A stretch of DNA of 64,000 nucleotides from Sipunculus nudus. Taxonomy: Eukaryota > Annelida > Sipuncula > Golfingiida > Sipunculidae. Positions 53,025 to 63,382 of the stretch are shown here, one piece after another (position 1 is the stretch's first letter; each line of letters opens with the position of its first letter). The translations under genes were made by a program, and so were the position numbers. The notes under the pieces were generated by a model. That model had not been told where the DNA came from. It saw nothing but the letters and a program-made list of their open reading frames with translations, and ran no database searches. The stretch is from contig CM049315.1 in the NCBI GenBank assembly GCA_026874595.1, positions 76,765,901 to 76,829,900 of the forward strand. The letters run 5' to 3'.

Positions 53025-53475
53025 AACCTGATCACTACCAACTTCATCACAAATAACATCATTACCACCGACCTCATCACCATCAACCTCATCAGCCTCA
53101 TCAACAGCAACCTCATCCCAATCAATCTCATCACTATACACATTATTGTCTTCATTATCATCAACCTCATTGTCATAAACATCATCGTCCTCAGCTTCAT
53201 AAAATATCATAATCACCATCAACCTGATCACCATCAACCTCATCACTTTCAACCTCATCATAACCAACCTTATCACTATCAACCTCATCATAACCAACCT
53301 CATCACTCTCAACCTCCTCACTCTCAGGCTCGTCACCCCCACCCACACCACCAATAACATCTTCACCATCAACTTCATTACCAATAACATCATCCCCATC
53401 AACTTCATTACCAATAACATCATCACCACCAACCTCAAATGGATCAACCTCACCATCACCACCATCATCATGATC
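53025..53475. repeat. Cryptic CATCA/ACCTCATCA simple repeat
   Basis: About 450 bp composed of permutations of 'atcaacctcatca', 'ccatcaac' and 'taccaataacatcatc', all based on CAT/CAA/CCT triplets. The long open frames on both strands here are products of this composition (Met/Val/Leu- and Asp/Glu-rich on the minus strand, His/Pro/Asn-rich on the plus strand) and are not evidence of a gene. Confidence 0.85.
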
Positions 53476-53629
53476 AAAACTATTGTGGTCCTGTTTTAAA
53501 CAGCATTTTTGTAAGCTTCAGTTTGTCCTGTGCTTAGTTCACTGGAGTGGAAGCACAAAGACGCACCCTGGTGTGTTTACTGTTCTACTTTCTAAGATTA
53601 AATATAATCTTTGTGTTTTGATAATGGGA

Positions 53630-54720
53630 ACATAGATAGATAGATAGAGTTTATTAGGTAAAATTCATACACATGTGTATGCACATGTGTATACACATGC
53701 ATATAAAAGTTACCGAGGATAACACATAAAAGGATTATAAAAACACTTATTTCCAATGTGGTCCTCGAGAGAACAAACATAGTACGGCAACACATGACAC
53801 GTTATGACTAGAAATACAGTTACTAGAAATATAACGTTTACATTAAAAATCTGCACTTGTTGAAACTTTCTTAAGAGTTCACTTAAAAATAAAATGAGTT
53901 GATTTAAGAATCTTAGATCTGAAACAGTTACCTAAAAAATCCTAACAGGACATTCTTTGTACCTGCTATTTGTTATTTACTTACTACAATAGAGGAAAAC
54001 AGTGGCTTGTACATCTAATTAAATGAATGTACATTGATCAGTGATTAAAATTGAATATAAATACTGTCTTCTTCTAATTTCTGTTTGTTCCATAAAAATA
54101 ATTTCAACTGTTTTTTTAAACATATATGTTTTCACACTGTTTGATTGAAAGTGGAAGACTGTTCCATAGACAAATACCTGCAAAATGAAATGAGCTTTTA
54201 CTAAATCCTTTAAGCCTGGGTACTGAACATGTCAGTTCATTATACCTTGTCCTGTGTCTGTGCTGCATATTAATCAACCATATTATCTCTCAAGTATCTC
54301 GGTGCATTTCCATGTACAATATTGTGTATAATATATGTATAATATTGTGCATATGACCAAGTTTCAGTTGATCTACCCTGTGAGAGACTGGTAGAATATG
54401 TGTATATTTAAAGTGATTGTAACCCAAATACGTTCAAGAATGAGCATTATACATATATCGTATCACTTTATTTTGCATTGTCTGCAATCTAACTTTGAAA
54501 AACCATATGTTTGTAATTATGCGTGTTTTTGCCTATCTCTCAACGTTTCCTTTTCTAGGAGGGTCCCCCAATGAATAAAAACATTGCACCATATAATGAA
54601 AATCTAACTGTATATCAGGAATACGAAGACACGGGGTGCTAAAATATTGAAAAAGAGTCATGTCTGCACCAAGTCAACTTTGGATACGAAAACTGTCACA
54701 TTATTTCAAGCAGAAACTTG
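53630..54720 (-). pseudogene. LINE 3' fragment on minus strand with (TATC)n tail
   Basis: Read on the minus strand, the segment gives 'LQTMQNKVIRYMYNAHS' near 54,480, 'LPVSHRVDQLKLGHMHNIIH' near 54,380, and, after frameshifts, 'YPGLKDLVKAHF', 'FVYGTVFHFQSNSVKTYMF' and 'KKTVEIIFM' near 54,230-54,090. This order (LQNK.IR, LPV..R...LKL, then the ..W..LP..I...F..K..K block) is the usual C-terminus of non-LTR retrotransposon polymerases. It ends in a short 'tatctatctatctat' tail at 53,633-53,648. It is truncated at its 5' side and broken by stops. Its 3' tail differs from that of the LINE at 7,567, so it is probably another family. Confidence 0.65.
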
Positions 54721-55885
54721 TATATAGATTCAGTATGATTGAGGAAGTGAAAGTCAGTAGACGGCTATAGGTGCCCATATTGGTCATGTTTACATGGAAC
54801 TGGACCCTGTGAACATTCAAACGGGAATTCCCAATACAAATCAATGCCAAGACGTGACAGTACACACGTAACGGCTGACCCCAGGACCCTTGGGGCGTGA
54901 GTTCTTCTGTTGAAACCATAGAGCCCGCACTGGTGTTGATATAACAGGCTGTTTATCCAGGAGAAACGGTGTGATATCAGACAACTGAAATGTTTGGTAA
55001 CGCAACATTCACCCATGCTCACACGCCAAACTGCCGGGATGCGAGATTAACACAGGCTGAAAGTAAGGTCAAGGTCACGGGGGGCTGGAAGCACGTCTTG
55101 TGATTGAAAGACGACACAAAAATTTGGACAGTTGGGATGATTCATGGAGTTTCACAGGCGGAACACGGATATTTATATTCGAGACGCAACGCGAAACACT
55201 TTGTATTATTGGTTGAGCGACGATATTGTTTGGGGAACCAAACAAGCCAACACCCAAAAAATATTAATAAGAAAAATGGACCTTAACTGGAATAATCATA
55301 AGCCGCCGAAATCAAAAATATTATGAACAATGTGGAATTCAAGCAAAGTAACATGAACTGATGGTTTAACCTCACGCCCTTATACTGGTGGCTCACTAAG
55401 GATGTAGACAACTGTTTCCTTTACAGTGTCCTTGACCTGGCGTATCACGTGATGGCGGACATGAGACAGTCACGTGAAAGGCCATCATTGTGTATAACAA
55501 ACATATATTTAAAACACTCCGTTTCAATACTTCATTTCTTTCATTGCAGTTTCCCCTTATCAACCAAGTCACATTTTATATCCAGTAATATAAACAATTT
55601 CGTATTTGTTATAAACTTACCCCTCAACCTTCTAATCTTCTGTTTATTTTTGTATTTTTTTTATCGTGCCGACGTGCATATTATTGAAAACAATGATTAA
55701 AGGAAATGGATTGGAAAGGATCTGAAAGTATTAATTTAAAAACAATGTAATTATATTTGATCAAAATTGTTTCGAAATATTGATTTGTTTTATTTGAACA
55801 ACGTTGAACTCAAATTCCGGGCAGTTGAAGACAATGAGGGGTTAAATATAAACTTATTTATTTTACATGGATTGTACAAATAGTT
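54721..55885. other. Gene-free DNA
   Basis: Short open frames on both strands overlap one another near 54,765-55,320; none resembles a known family and none is favoured by splice sites. No repeat is recognised. Confidence 0.4.
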
Positions 55886-56092
55886 ATAAAACTAATCGAG
55901 GCACTCTCCATGGCTGAGATGATGGTGTTTGGTTAGCTGTAGGGGTGGAGGAAACCGGAGAACCCGGAGAAAACCACCGGCCTTGGACGGGCAACTTAAA
56001 CCTACTCTCACTGCCATACCGGGCATCGAACCCTGGTCGCTAGCTGAGAGAGCGAAGCGTTTAACCCCTCGACTATCCAGTACCCCGGGTTG
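55886..56092 (-). mobile_element. tRNA-derived SINE, copy 2
   Basis: On the minus strand the element starts near 56,090 with 'gtactggatagtcgagggg' (A-box-like, 56,063-56,077), then 'gggttcgatgcccggt' (B box with one change, around 56,021-56,033), then 'gtggttttctccgggttctc', 'cggtttcctccacccctac' and 'gccatggagagtgcct'. Order and sequence match the plus-strand copy at 44,920. The tRNA-like head is better preserved here. Confidence 0.82.
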
Positions 56093-56170
56093 CCAGATCT
56101 TAATGAGAGGAAATAATGAATATCGTTAATTTGTTTAACGTCATAAATTCTGACATCAACGTGAACTGGC

Positions 56171-56312
56171 TCCACAAGGAGAGTATATGCATCCATTCCC
56201 GTTCGTGTGTGTGTGTGTTGGTCCGGGCTCAGGAAAGTCATCATGGAATATTTACATGGGCATCTTGTCCTCAAAATTGTGAGATGGACTATCCATAGTA
56301 AAGACAGAAGCA
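56171..56312 (+). mobile_element. Dispersed ~350-bp repeat, copy 4 (truncated)
   Basis: The start 'gagagtatatgcatccattc' and 'ccgttcgtgtgtgtgtg' match the family. It then jumps to 'tccgggctcaggaa' and 'atatttacatggg' and ends near 'agtaaagacagaag', so most of the middle and the 3' end are missing. Confidence 0.65.
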
Positions 56313-56755
56313 CCCCCCCCCCCCCGCACACATACACTCAGGCATCCAGCTCTGAAAAGAGGACGAAAAAAGACCCCCTCTTTCCTCCCCCCCCCCCCCC
56401 GTCAATTTCCTAAGTAATTACAAAAGTATTTTTTTTTATTTTCTACGTTTCATAATTTAAATTTATTTTGGCCCCATATATGCGCCACTGAATAGCTCAC
56501 TCTGATGTTGGCTAACATAATGATTCAATGAGGCAATTTGCGCGCACAAACACCAATATACCCCAATATAAAGAAGAAGAAAATGTTTCTGAATGGATGA
56601 AAAAAGTATCACTGATTGACCGCTACATTTAAAACTATGCCCTTTATTTTCCTCAAATGTGAAGGGGGAAATGTATTTGTCCCCCTTTTGTCCTCTATTC
56701 CTAAAACAGTGATGGGGACATGTCCCCTCCCCCTCTCCTGAAAAAAGGGCCATAT
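56313..56755. mobile_element. Candidate C-run-rich short element
   Basis: Two poly-C runs (about 56,314-56,326 and 56,387-56,400) flank 'catccagctctgaaaagagg', and a mirrored set of 'cccccttttgtcctc' and 'cccctccccctctcc' lies near 56,680-56,740. Small DNA elements in animals often have such C/G-run-rich margins next to 'gatccagc'-like ends. Borders are not defined, so this is tentative. Confidence 0.25.
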
Positions 56756-57397
56756 TGAATATAATGTTTATTAAATTTACCTTTCACAACCCTGGCTCAT
56801 TATGCTTATCTATGATGAACCATATTCTTGATACTTATGTTTACGGTTTTTATACCAAGCTTATTTGTCTCTGTTACCCAGAACTAAAGCGGTAATAAAA
56901 TACTTATCCTACGAATAAACCAATAGATACATCGACCTGTTGTTCGACCAGTTAATAAATATTTTTCTTTTCTGGTCGTACTTAGGGGCAAAAATAAGCA
57001 GGTGTTCTCTGCCCTAATATATAACAACATATAAAATTAGGTCAAGGAGAGGACGGCTTTTTATTCAAATTGATGAACGACTGTATATTTAGAGTGAAAA
57101 AAATTGATGAATAGACATATCTTGGGCCAAAACAAAACAGACGCCGGGCAAACGGTGTCTGAAAGTTTCTGACCACGTGTGAAAGGTCGATGCGATTAAC
57201 TCCTGTGCCGGGATCATGTGGTCTCGGCAAAACGATCAACTTTAACAATTGACGGTAATTCGGGTACACGCCAGCGATTTCCCCTGAGTCCAGAGGCTGG
57301 CCACGAGCCCGGGGCGCCGAGCGCGGAGAATTAGCGCTATCCACGCAACCACTATCTTTCATCGTGAGCCGGATTCGACTGTTGCACTGTTGGTTAC
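56756..57397. other. Gene-free DNA, GC-rich at 57,110-57,340
   Basis: AT-rich up to about 57,050, then a GC-rich stretch with 'gcccggggcgccgagcgcgg'. No domain is recognised in the overlapping open frames. The GC-rich part adjoins the candidate exons to its right. Confidence 0.35.
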
Positions 57398-57829
57398 AGG
57401 CGTATAGGGTATGATGTAGAAATATTGACAAAAATAGCCAATTGATATCCATGTAAAATATCCATATGTCAGGAAGGTGACACCAGCGCCGATCAAAACC
57501 TTATACATGACCCGACTGATCGATGTCGGACTTGGCATGTTTGATTTCCGCTGATTCGTCATTGTGGGTGCGCCCATTTTGGCCGCTCAGGAAGGAGGGG
57601 TTAGTGTATCATAAGTTTGGATTGATATTAATAATCCTCATGCCTTACCCTTAGCAGTCGGGTAACGTTGACACAGTGGCCAAGCTGAGTCACACAGAAC
57701 GTCAACACGGCTTCGCAGTGCTTTTTGACCTCTACATGGCGTTAAGAAACTGATAAAGGCCTCTTTTTCAATCTGCCGCTTCTTCAAATTTACTTTGTCA
57801 TTTATCACAATATGGCGTCCCTGTGTCAT
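57398..57829 (-). CDS. Candidate 5' coding exons of an unknown membrane protein
   Basis: On the minus strand an ATG at 57,829 opens a 60-codon frame ('MTQGRHIVINDKVNLKK', 'EKEAFISFLTPCRG', 'CQRYPTAK') up to a donor 'aagg|gtaagg' at 57,649/57,648. A pyrimidine-rich 'cccctccttcctgag' acceptor ends at 57,586. Joining across this 63-bp GT-AG gap keeps the frame and leads into 'AAKMGAPTMTNQRKSN' and a long hydrophobic segment 'VLIGAGVTFLTYGYF', 'GYFCQYFYIIPYTP'. The second part may instead start on its own at the well-placed 'ccaaaATGGGC' at 57,577. A possible weak donor lies at 57,398; the frame otherwise stops near 57,359. No family is recognised. The tiny intron and lack of further exons keep confidence low. 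Confidence 0.3.
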
Positions 57830-58128
57830 TTTCTCATTCTGCGACCTCCGTTCATGATAATGGTCGTCCCTCTGCTTTGACCAAGCAATTATTCCCTGTG
57901 AGTTAAAGCCAAAAAAGGGTTTTCATGAATTTTCATTAATTTAAACCAACCATAAGTGACAGACTACCGGCGCGGCCTAAACCAATGTTACCATCTCGTT
58001 TTGATGCGTCGCCTGTTGTTTCCAACGTGATATATTTAAATGCTTGTCGAATTCCTAAGATTTTACAGCACCCCGGAGTCCCCTACTCGGCAGTTTATCA
58101 TTATTATAGCATGAAGCTCTATGATAAT

Positions 58129-58410
58129 TGCCTCCGCCAGGAGGGTATGCTTTAATCCCCGTTCGTGTGTTTTCGCGTGTTCGTGTTTTTGTCCACAACA
58201 TGACTCAAGCAATTATGAAAGGAATCTTATGAACCTTTCATGAACCGGAGCCAGAAACGTCATCAAGCTTAATTTACTTTAATGCACAGTCACATGAACC
58301 AGAGAATATGGGTCAAATTGGTGAATGTAAACACAGGTTGGGGAGCATCTAACAATTGGGACCCCCCATGACGGAGGCTTGCATTCCTTTGAATGCAGAT
58401 TTCTAGTTTA
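58129..58410 (+). mobile_element. Dispersed ~350-bp repeat, copy 5 (best ends)
   Basis: This copy shows both ends most clearly: it starts 'tgcctccgccaggagggtat' and ends 'tgacggaggcttgcattcc' followed by 'gaatgcagatttctag'. The 'gcctccgcc' and 'ggaggc' are in inverted relation, suggesting short terminal inverted repeats and hence a MITE-like origin. A middle segment ('cacctcgggaatgg' to 'gatccgg') is missing. Non-coding. Confidence 0.75.
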
Positions 58411-59953
58411 TATTATGCTGAGTACATTGAAGAAATTAAGGTTTTCAACACAATGGTAACTACTGCTGTGGCTAATTTCAAACTGTCTTGGCCGGGGTTC
58501 GAAACTTCAAGACAAGGAGAAGCTTAAATGTCTTTATAACTGTGTACGTGTTAACAAAATTTCCTGTAATGAAAGGGAAAATAAAAAAAGTAACGAGCAA
58601 AAATTGACAAACGATGAATGAGAGAGCAAAAAAGAGCGTTTATATGAGACAGCTCAAAGAATGATCGAAATAAAAACAATACTCAAAATATCAATTAAAT
58701 ATTAATTTTCAAATTTCCGTGATTTATTTTTACAAATATCCTATACAGACAGACATGTGCAAACAGACGCACCATTACATAGCCTCTTTTCTCATTGATA
58801 AGAGACCAGATGACGGTTGATGTATTTTTGACTTTGTGATCATTACGTGCGTGGACGCCGACCCGCCCGTAAGGCTCTATTATGTTCATATTATCTCAAT
58901 AAATTTTCGATATGAAGGAAGGCCAGGGCGATCCATCAGACAGAAAATGACAAAGGTCTGGCCATACAAGATGGAGAGCCCAGTGTATGCTTTGATTTGG
59001 ATATAATTAGTAAGCCGTAAGGTTCAGAAAGGGACGCTACCAACCTTAAATACATTTGTATCCCAATGTACCTTGGCAAAGTATATATTTCATATCGTTC
59101 CACTGTTTTAATAAAAAGGAGAATTTTTTTTCTCCCCTAAACCATCATTTGTAACAAAATTTGGATTTTTTCATGCTTTTAGGCACAGTGACTAAAATAC
59201 ATTCATGATCACTTTGTACACGTATATTAATTATGTTGACCATTAATTAGGGTTTAATTAATACTGAAATTCACTCTCTGAAATACAACACCAGAACCAC
59301 AATTTTTTTCTATCATGTCTTTTGCAGATAAGAAAAGGAAAATAATTTAATTTGAAAGCATCTATAGTTTGCTGTATTACCAAATCACAGAAAGGTGAAA
59401 ATTGTGTAGGTGTGTTACTCTGTGAAACAAATAAAAGAGAAAAAAAACACTTCCTGAAGATATTGATCGAGTACAGATCCGATAGTGTTTTATTATATGG
59501 AAGTGTTAAAGTGTCTATTGCAGAGAATTTTGATCTTTTCAGAAATATACAGGAGTTTATTGCAGCAACTATTTTTTCAGTTGATTTGTAAAAAATGGAA
59601 AAAATAAACGGAAGTATCTGAAGGTAATAAATAGATATTTCCAATTGTAAATAATAATTTTGTTTTGTCACTGCATGTACATGTTTTTGTATATATGTTA
59701 GCGCTGTATCAATATACCGATATATCTAAACCCCTCATCGATACTGTTGCCGATATGCTTTGTTTGCTTTATTGTCGCATCGAGGAAACACAATTACTGT
59801 CAACAAATGTGGATTTTAAGCTGAAACCTAAAGTATTTATAAAGCCAAAAATATTTATGTTTGTTATTTTTGGCTTATTTAGACCAAAAGTAGCAATTTC
59901 TCAAAATGCTACACCTTCTCTCGGTCTGATTCCTGGCCTTCTGCCAGAACCAA
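58411..59953. other. Gene-free AT-rich DNA
   Basis: No gene is supported. Open frames of 137 codons (minus, 59,258-59,671) and 79-97 codons (plus) overlap each other in AT-rich DNA, have biased Phe/Ile/Lys composition and no recognisable motif. Confidence 0.4.
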
Positions 59954-60043
59954 TGTAATCAGACCAACGAGATCGTGTGTTGCATGCAAACAATTGGAGC
60001 TGGATGAGCAAATGCAAACCACTCTCTCATTGGTCTGATTACA
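59954..60043. repeat. Inverted repeat, 19-bp arms, 52-nt loop
   Basis: The left arm 'tgtaatcagaccaacgaga' (59,954-59,972) pairs with the right arm 'tctcattggtctgattaca' (60,025-60,043) with a single mismatch. It could be a hairpin RNA, the inner part of a foldback element, or the ends of a very small MITE. A related 'ggtctgatt' lies just to the left at about 59,925. Confidence 0.8.
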
Positions 60044-60902
60044 CCGGTCTAGGTCTGTGCCAGCCCTGGTGGTAGAACCCAGAGAATTGTGCTACAGAAG
60101 GCAGAGGTTTGAGATCTTGGAGGACTGCAGTATAACCGCTGCGTTTGGAGCGTACCGATTTAATTGTTAAACCATAAATGTAACCAAAGCCTTAGGGAAT
60201 ATGTGAAGTTAAGAACCCAAATGAGATTAATGGTATTCCCTAAAGTATATACAAACTTTGTAATTACTATTTATCTGGCATATTAAATATCATCATAATA
60301 ATAAGCATATCGCCACACGTGCGGGGTATCGTTTTAAGTGTGTCGCAATGTGTATACTGTGCCTGAATAGGCTGACCGATACCCAGCCTTAATATATGTA
60401 CATAAATTTATCATCTGTATGCTATTTTTATATGTCTTTTCACAAAATTCTTAGATTGAGTGTATTTTGTGACACTGTGTTTGATGTTCAGGATACTTAA
60501 GTAACATATTGATTAAGGAAAGGAATGAATATAGGGCTGTTTTCCAGTCTTCATTGCTGTTTTTGTGCTAGAAAGTGTGGTATAAACTGGTTAAACGATT
60601 GGTCTTGGTTCCCCTTTGCTGGGTACCATGTGACCAACCAGCTTTTGTGGTATGCCCACCATATTTTCACAACAGACGAAAACATTTGTTGTTTTTAAGG
60701 AACCTTTGTATCTAACCATGATGTAAGATCAACCGTACACCGCTTACAAAATTATCTTCATGTCAAGCAGGGAGTAATATTAAGCTACTGGTTTCTGTCG
60801 TAACTGTTGTACTTCGAGGAAGTGAACATTACATCTTATAAATATTGAAAAATACTTATAAAAAGAAATGTTGATTTGCCAAATGACTATGGTTAGTGGA
60901 CT

Positions 60903-60904
<2 letters not shown>
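60044..60904. other. Gene-free AT-rich DNA
   Basis: No gene or clear repeat is seen. A TATCG-type patch ('gggtatcgtttt', 'accgatacccag') lies around 60,325-60,385. Confidence 0.4.

Positions 60905-60956
<52 letters not shown>
60905..60956. repeat. (AT)26 microsatellite
   Basis: A perfect 52-bp run of AT dinucleotides. The Tyr-Ile open frames across it are artefacts. Confidence 0.97.
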
Positions 60957-60959
<3 letters not shown>

Positions 60960-61879
60960 TATCATCTCATCTGAAGAATTTTCTTGTAATGATTCGCTTT
61001 ATTTTATCCTCTCTCAGTTTATATACAATGTCTATATAAGGAGTTTCAATTTTTTTGTTGTAAATTCTTTCTATATATATAAGGAGTTTCTATGTTTAAA
61101 TAGCAAATTCTTTCTCTTCCAAGACTGTATTAAGTATAAGAACTTTATTCTTTCTGTATGAAGTGTCTAAAGTAGAAAATGGATTATTTTTTTATTACTA
61201 ATTATAATTAAATCGTACATCCGCTCTTTTCAGGGGTTTATTATCTTTAAGCAGCAAGTGCTTTAAGTGTCCGGAATTTTTAATGTTTATGTAGTAAATG
61301 TTGAATTTGTGGCTTATAATGCACTGCATGTGTAAGTTAGACGTACAGTAATAATATTTTTCATGGTGTTTCACCATTGTTACAATCAGCAGAGAACAAC
61401 TGCATCCCTTATTAAATATTCATGGACAAACTGTCACCGGTGCAGTTAAAATAAAATACGTGGCATTTTAAAATGCTATTTTGATTATAAAACCCCATTT
61501 GAGCCAACTACGCTGAGAGCCTCTTGAGAGAAACAAGTGAAATGTTACTATAAGCTTGATAAAGGTCGAAACTTGGTAAAATCCCCAATTACCAAACCAC
61601 ATGCAATACCTTCATATGTTAGCTTATGTGAGACATTAGTATCACAATCAATATATCTATTGCATTTCCCGGCGCCTGGATGTTGATTATTTAATGCAGC
61701 TGAACTTTAAAGACCTACATTAGCTGCTATTTTCAATATTTGAACGGGAATACTATTGCCAGGGGAGCGACATTATCATTGAATTTTATAATGAATCACG
61801 GAAGTTTGTAAGAAGCGTTCGCAGCGGGGCGGAAAGTCGGGAAGGAGGCAGCGACCAAAGTTGGCTTTTTACAGTCCGT
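60957..61879. other. Gene-free AT-rich DNA
   Basis: No gene is recognised. 'aaggagtttc' preceded by 'tatata' occurs twice (about 61,035 and 61,078), a minor local duplication. Confidence 0.4.
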
Positions 61880-62030
61880 ACTATTACGTCACTGGGCACA
61901 GCGGGGTCAGAACAAATGATGCCTCCGGTTGTGATCAATGGTGGTGTATAAATGGCGATGGAGGGACGATGTGTTGACAGTTAGAGTGAATGCAAGTCCT
62001 GGGAGGCTGGCTCTCCAGGGTAAACCATGC
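61880..62030 (+). promoter_or_regulatory. Candidate promoter: CRE-like site, TATA box and downstream donor-like site
   Basis: A CRE variant 'ttacgtca' lies at 61,884-61,891, a 'tataaat' box at 61,947-61,953, and a donor-like 'ccagg|gtaaac' near 62,020. The segment 61,780-62,310 is markedly GC-richer than its AT-rich surroundings and has no repeats, as a promoter plus untranslated first exon might. No coding start follows in view, so this is a layout-based inference. Confidence 0.3.
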
Positions 62031-62831
62031 TTCATCTTTGCCATCTGCTCTCGGTGCTTTAGTGACTGTTGAAATAATGGCAGGTTAAACCCGTTTGTCG
62101 GGCTGGAATTGTGAAAAAGTATTAGGGCCCCGGGCTAAACCAACATCCCTTTCTGTCTTATTATCCAGTCCGTTATAAGATCACAACAGGCCGTGCAGGC
62201 CGTCCTTTTTATAACCGCAGTGCCCGAGCTACAAACAACCGTAATGTTGAAAGGGATAGTGTTTTACTATTAAATTGATTTCCTCTCGTCCTGCCTATAG
62301 TGCTTCTTCCCCCGAGAAATGGTAATGGGTTTATATCATACACAGGAGGCTGTTATTTTAAGATTATATATCACTGAATGAATCGGACAAAGCGGACAAC
62401 TTTCATTCTACAATTTCAAATGGTAATTTGTCAATGTGCATTTTACAAATGCAAATGTGACAGTCATTTGCAGATAAAACCATCAAATGCTGATTATATC
62501 GCGCACGTACAGCTAACAAAACATTAAAACTACCACGTAAAAAGAAAATATAAAACATTGTGATAAAATTTGAGAATGCTTATACTATATGATATTGTGA
62601 CATTTCGAAAGGTTTGTTCAGCCAGTAGGCAAAATAATTTGATGATAATGAAAGGTTTGAAAATTAAATTTCGATGAATGATATAATGTAATTGAAGAAT
62701 AATAAAAAGTTTACTTCTTTTTTGGTCATATCTCCTTATTTGGGACAGACGCTAATGTTGTGGGAATTCCAGTTGTTTTAGTCCTTATATGGAATACTAT
62801 CAGTCATGAATATTCATACTGTATACATAAC
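62031..62831. other. Unique DNA, GC-rich then AT-rich
   Basis: The first 280 bp are balanced and complex ('ggccgtgcaggccgtcc'); the rest is AT-rich. No coding frame is recognised. Confidence 0.4.
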
Positions 62832-63172
62832 TGCCTGAACCAGGATGGTAAGTGTTCAACCCCGTTCGTATGTGTGTTTGTGTGTGGGTGTGTTTGTGTG
62901 TTTGTTTACAACATAATACGCTATCTTGAACGGAATCATATTGAATTTTCAGGGCATTTTTGGAATGGGCCACTGAAGAATCGATCAGGTTTTGGTGCGG
63001 ATCCTTCACATGATCCGGATTCATGTCATGAATATTAACAAATGTAGAGTCAGTTATGCACGAATGAATCTGGGAATTAGGGCCGAATAAGTGAATACGA
63101 ACACAGGTTTTAGAGCATCCCACAACAGAGATCCCCCACAGGCATTCCTTAGAAATGTAAAGATGCTACCTG
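62832..63172 (+). mobile_element. Dispersed ~350-bp repeat, copy 6
   Basis: Nearly full length: start 'tgcctgaaccaggatggta', 'ccccgttcgtatgtgtg', GT run, 'atcttgaacggaatc', 'ttttcagggca', 'gaagaatcgatcagg', 'gatccggattcatg', 'agggccgaataagtgaat', 'agagcatccc' and an end near 'ggcattccttagaaatg'. It aligns throughout with copies 1 and 2. Confidence 0.78.
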
Positions 63173-63318
63173 TTGCTTATATGTCATACGCATGTAAAAA
63201 ATAAAACATAAAAACTGTTATCTTCAGTTCTTCGATTAATGGGACTTTGATGCTAAGTTAAGATGCGACGCGTATCACTGACGTTAAATTTTATGAGATA
63301 AATTTAGCCAGTGAGTGG

Positions 63319-63321
<3 letters not shown>
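63173..63321. other. Short unique AT-rich spacer
   Basis: Nothing recognised. Confidence 0.5.

Positions 63322-63380
<59 letters not shown>
63322..63380. repeat. (GA)n microsatellite, 59 nt
   Basis: A perfect GA dinucleotide run; the Leu-Ser open frame on the minus strand is an artefact of it. Confidence 0.97.

Positions 63381-63382
<2 letters not shown>

Noticed and set aside
52653-53477. 274-codon minus-strand open frame as a gene
   Set aside because: Most of it lies in the CATCA simple repeat, and the rest shows no known domain. The plus strand is open over the same region as well.
57110-57370. Third tRNA-derived SINE or tRNA gene on the minus strand
   Set aside because: 'gtggatagcgct' and 'ccgggctcgtggcc' loosely resemble A and B boxes, but the B box lacks the GTTCGA core, no cloverleaf forms by eye, and the body does not match the two SINEs.
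59258-59671. 137-codon minus-strand open frame
   Set aside because: AT-rich DNA with Phe/Ile/Lys-biased composition, an overlapping opposite-strand frame and no motif; most likely chance.
60868-61161. 97-codon open frame with Tyr-Ile repeats
   Set aside because: It is produced by the (AT)26 microsatellite and AT-rich flank.
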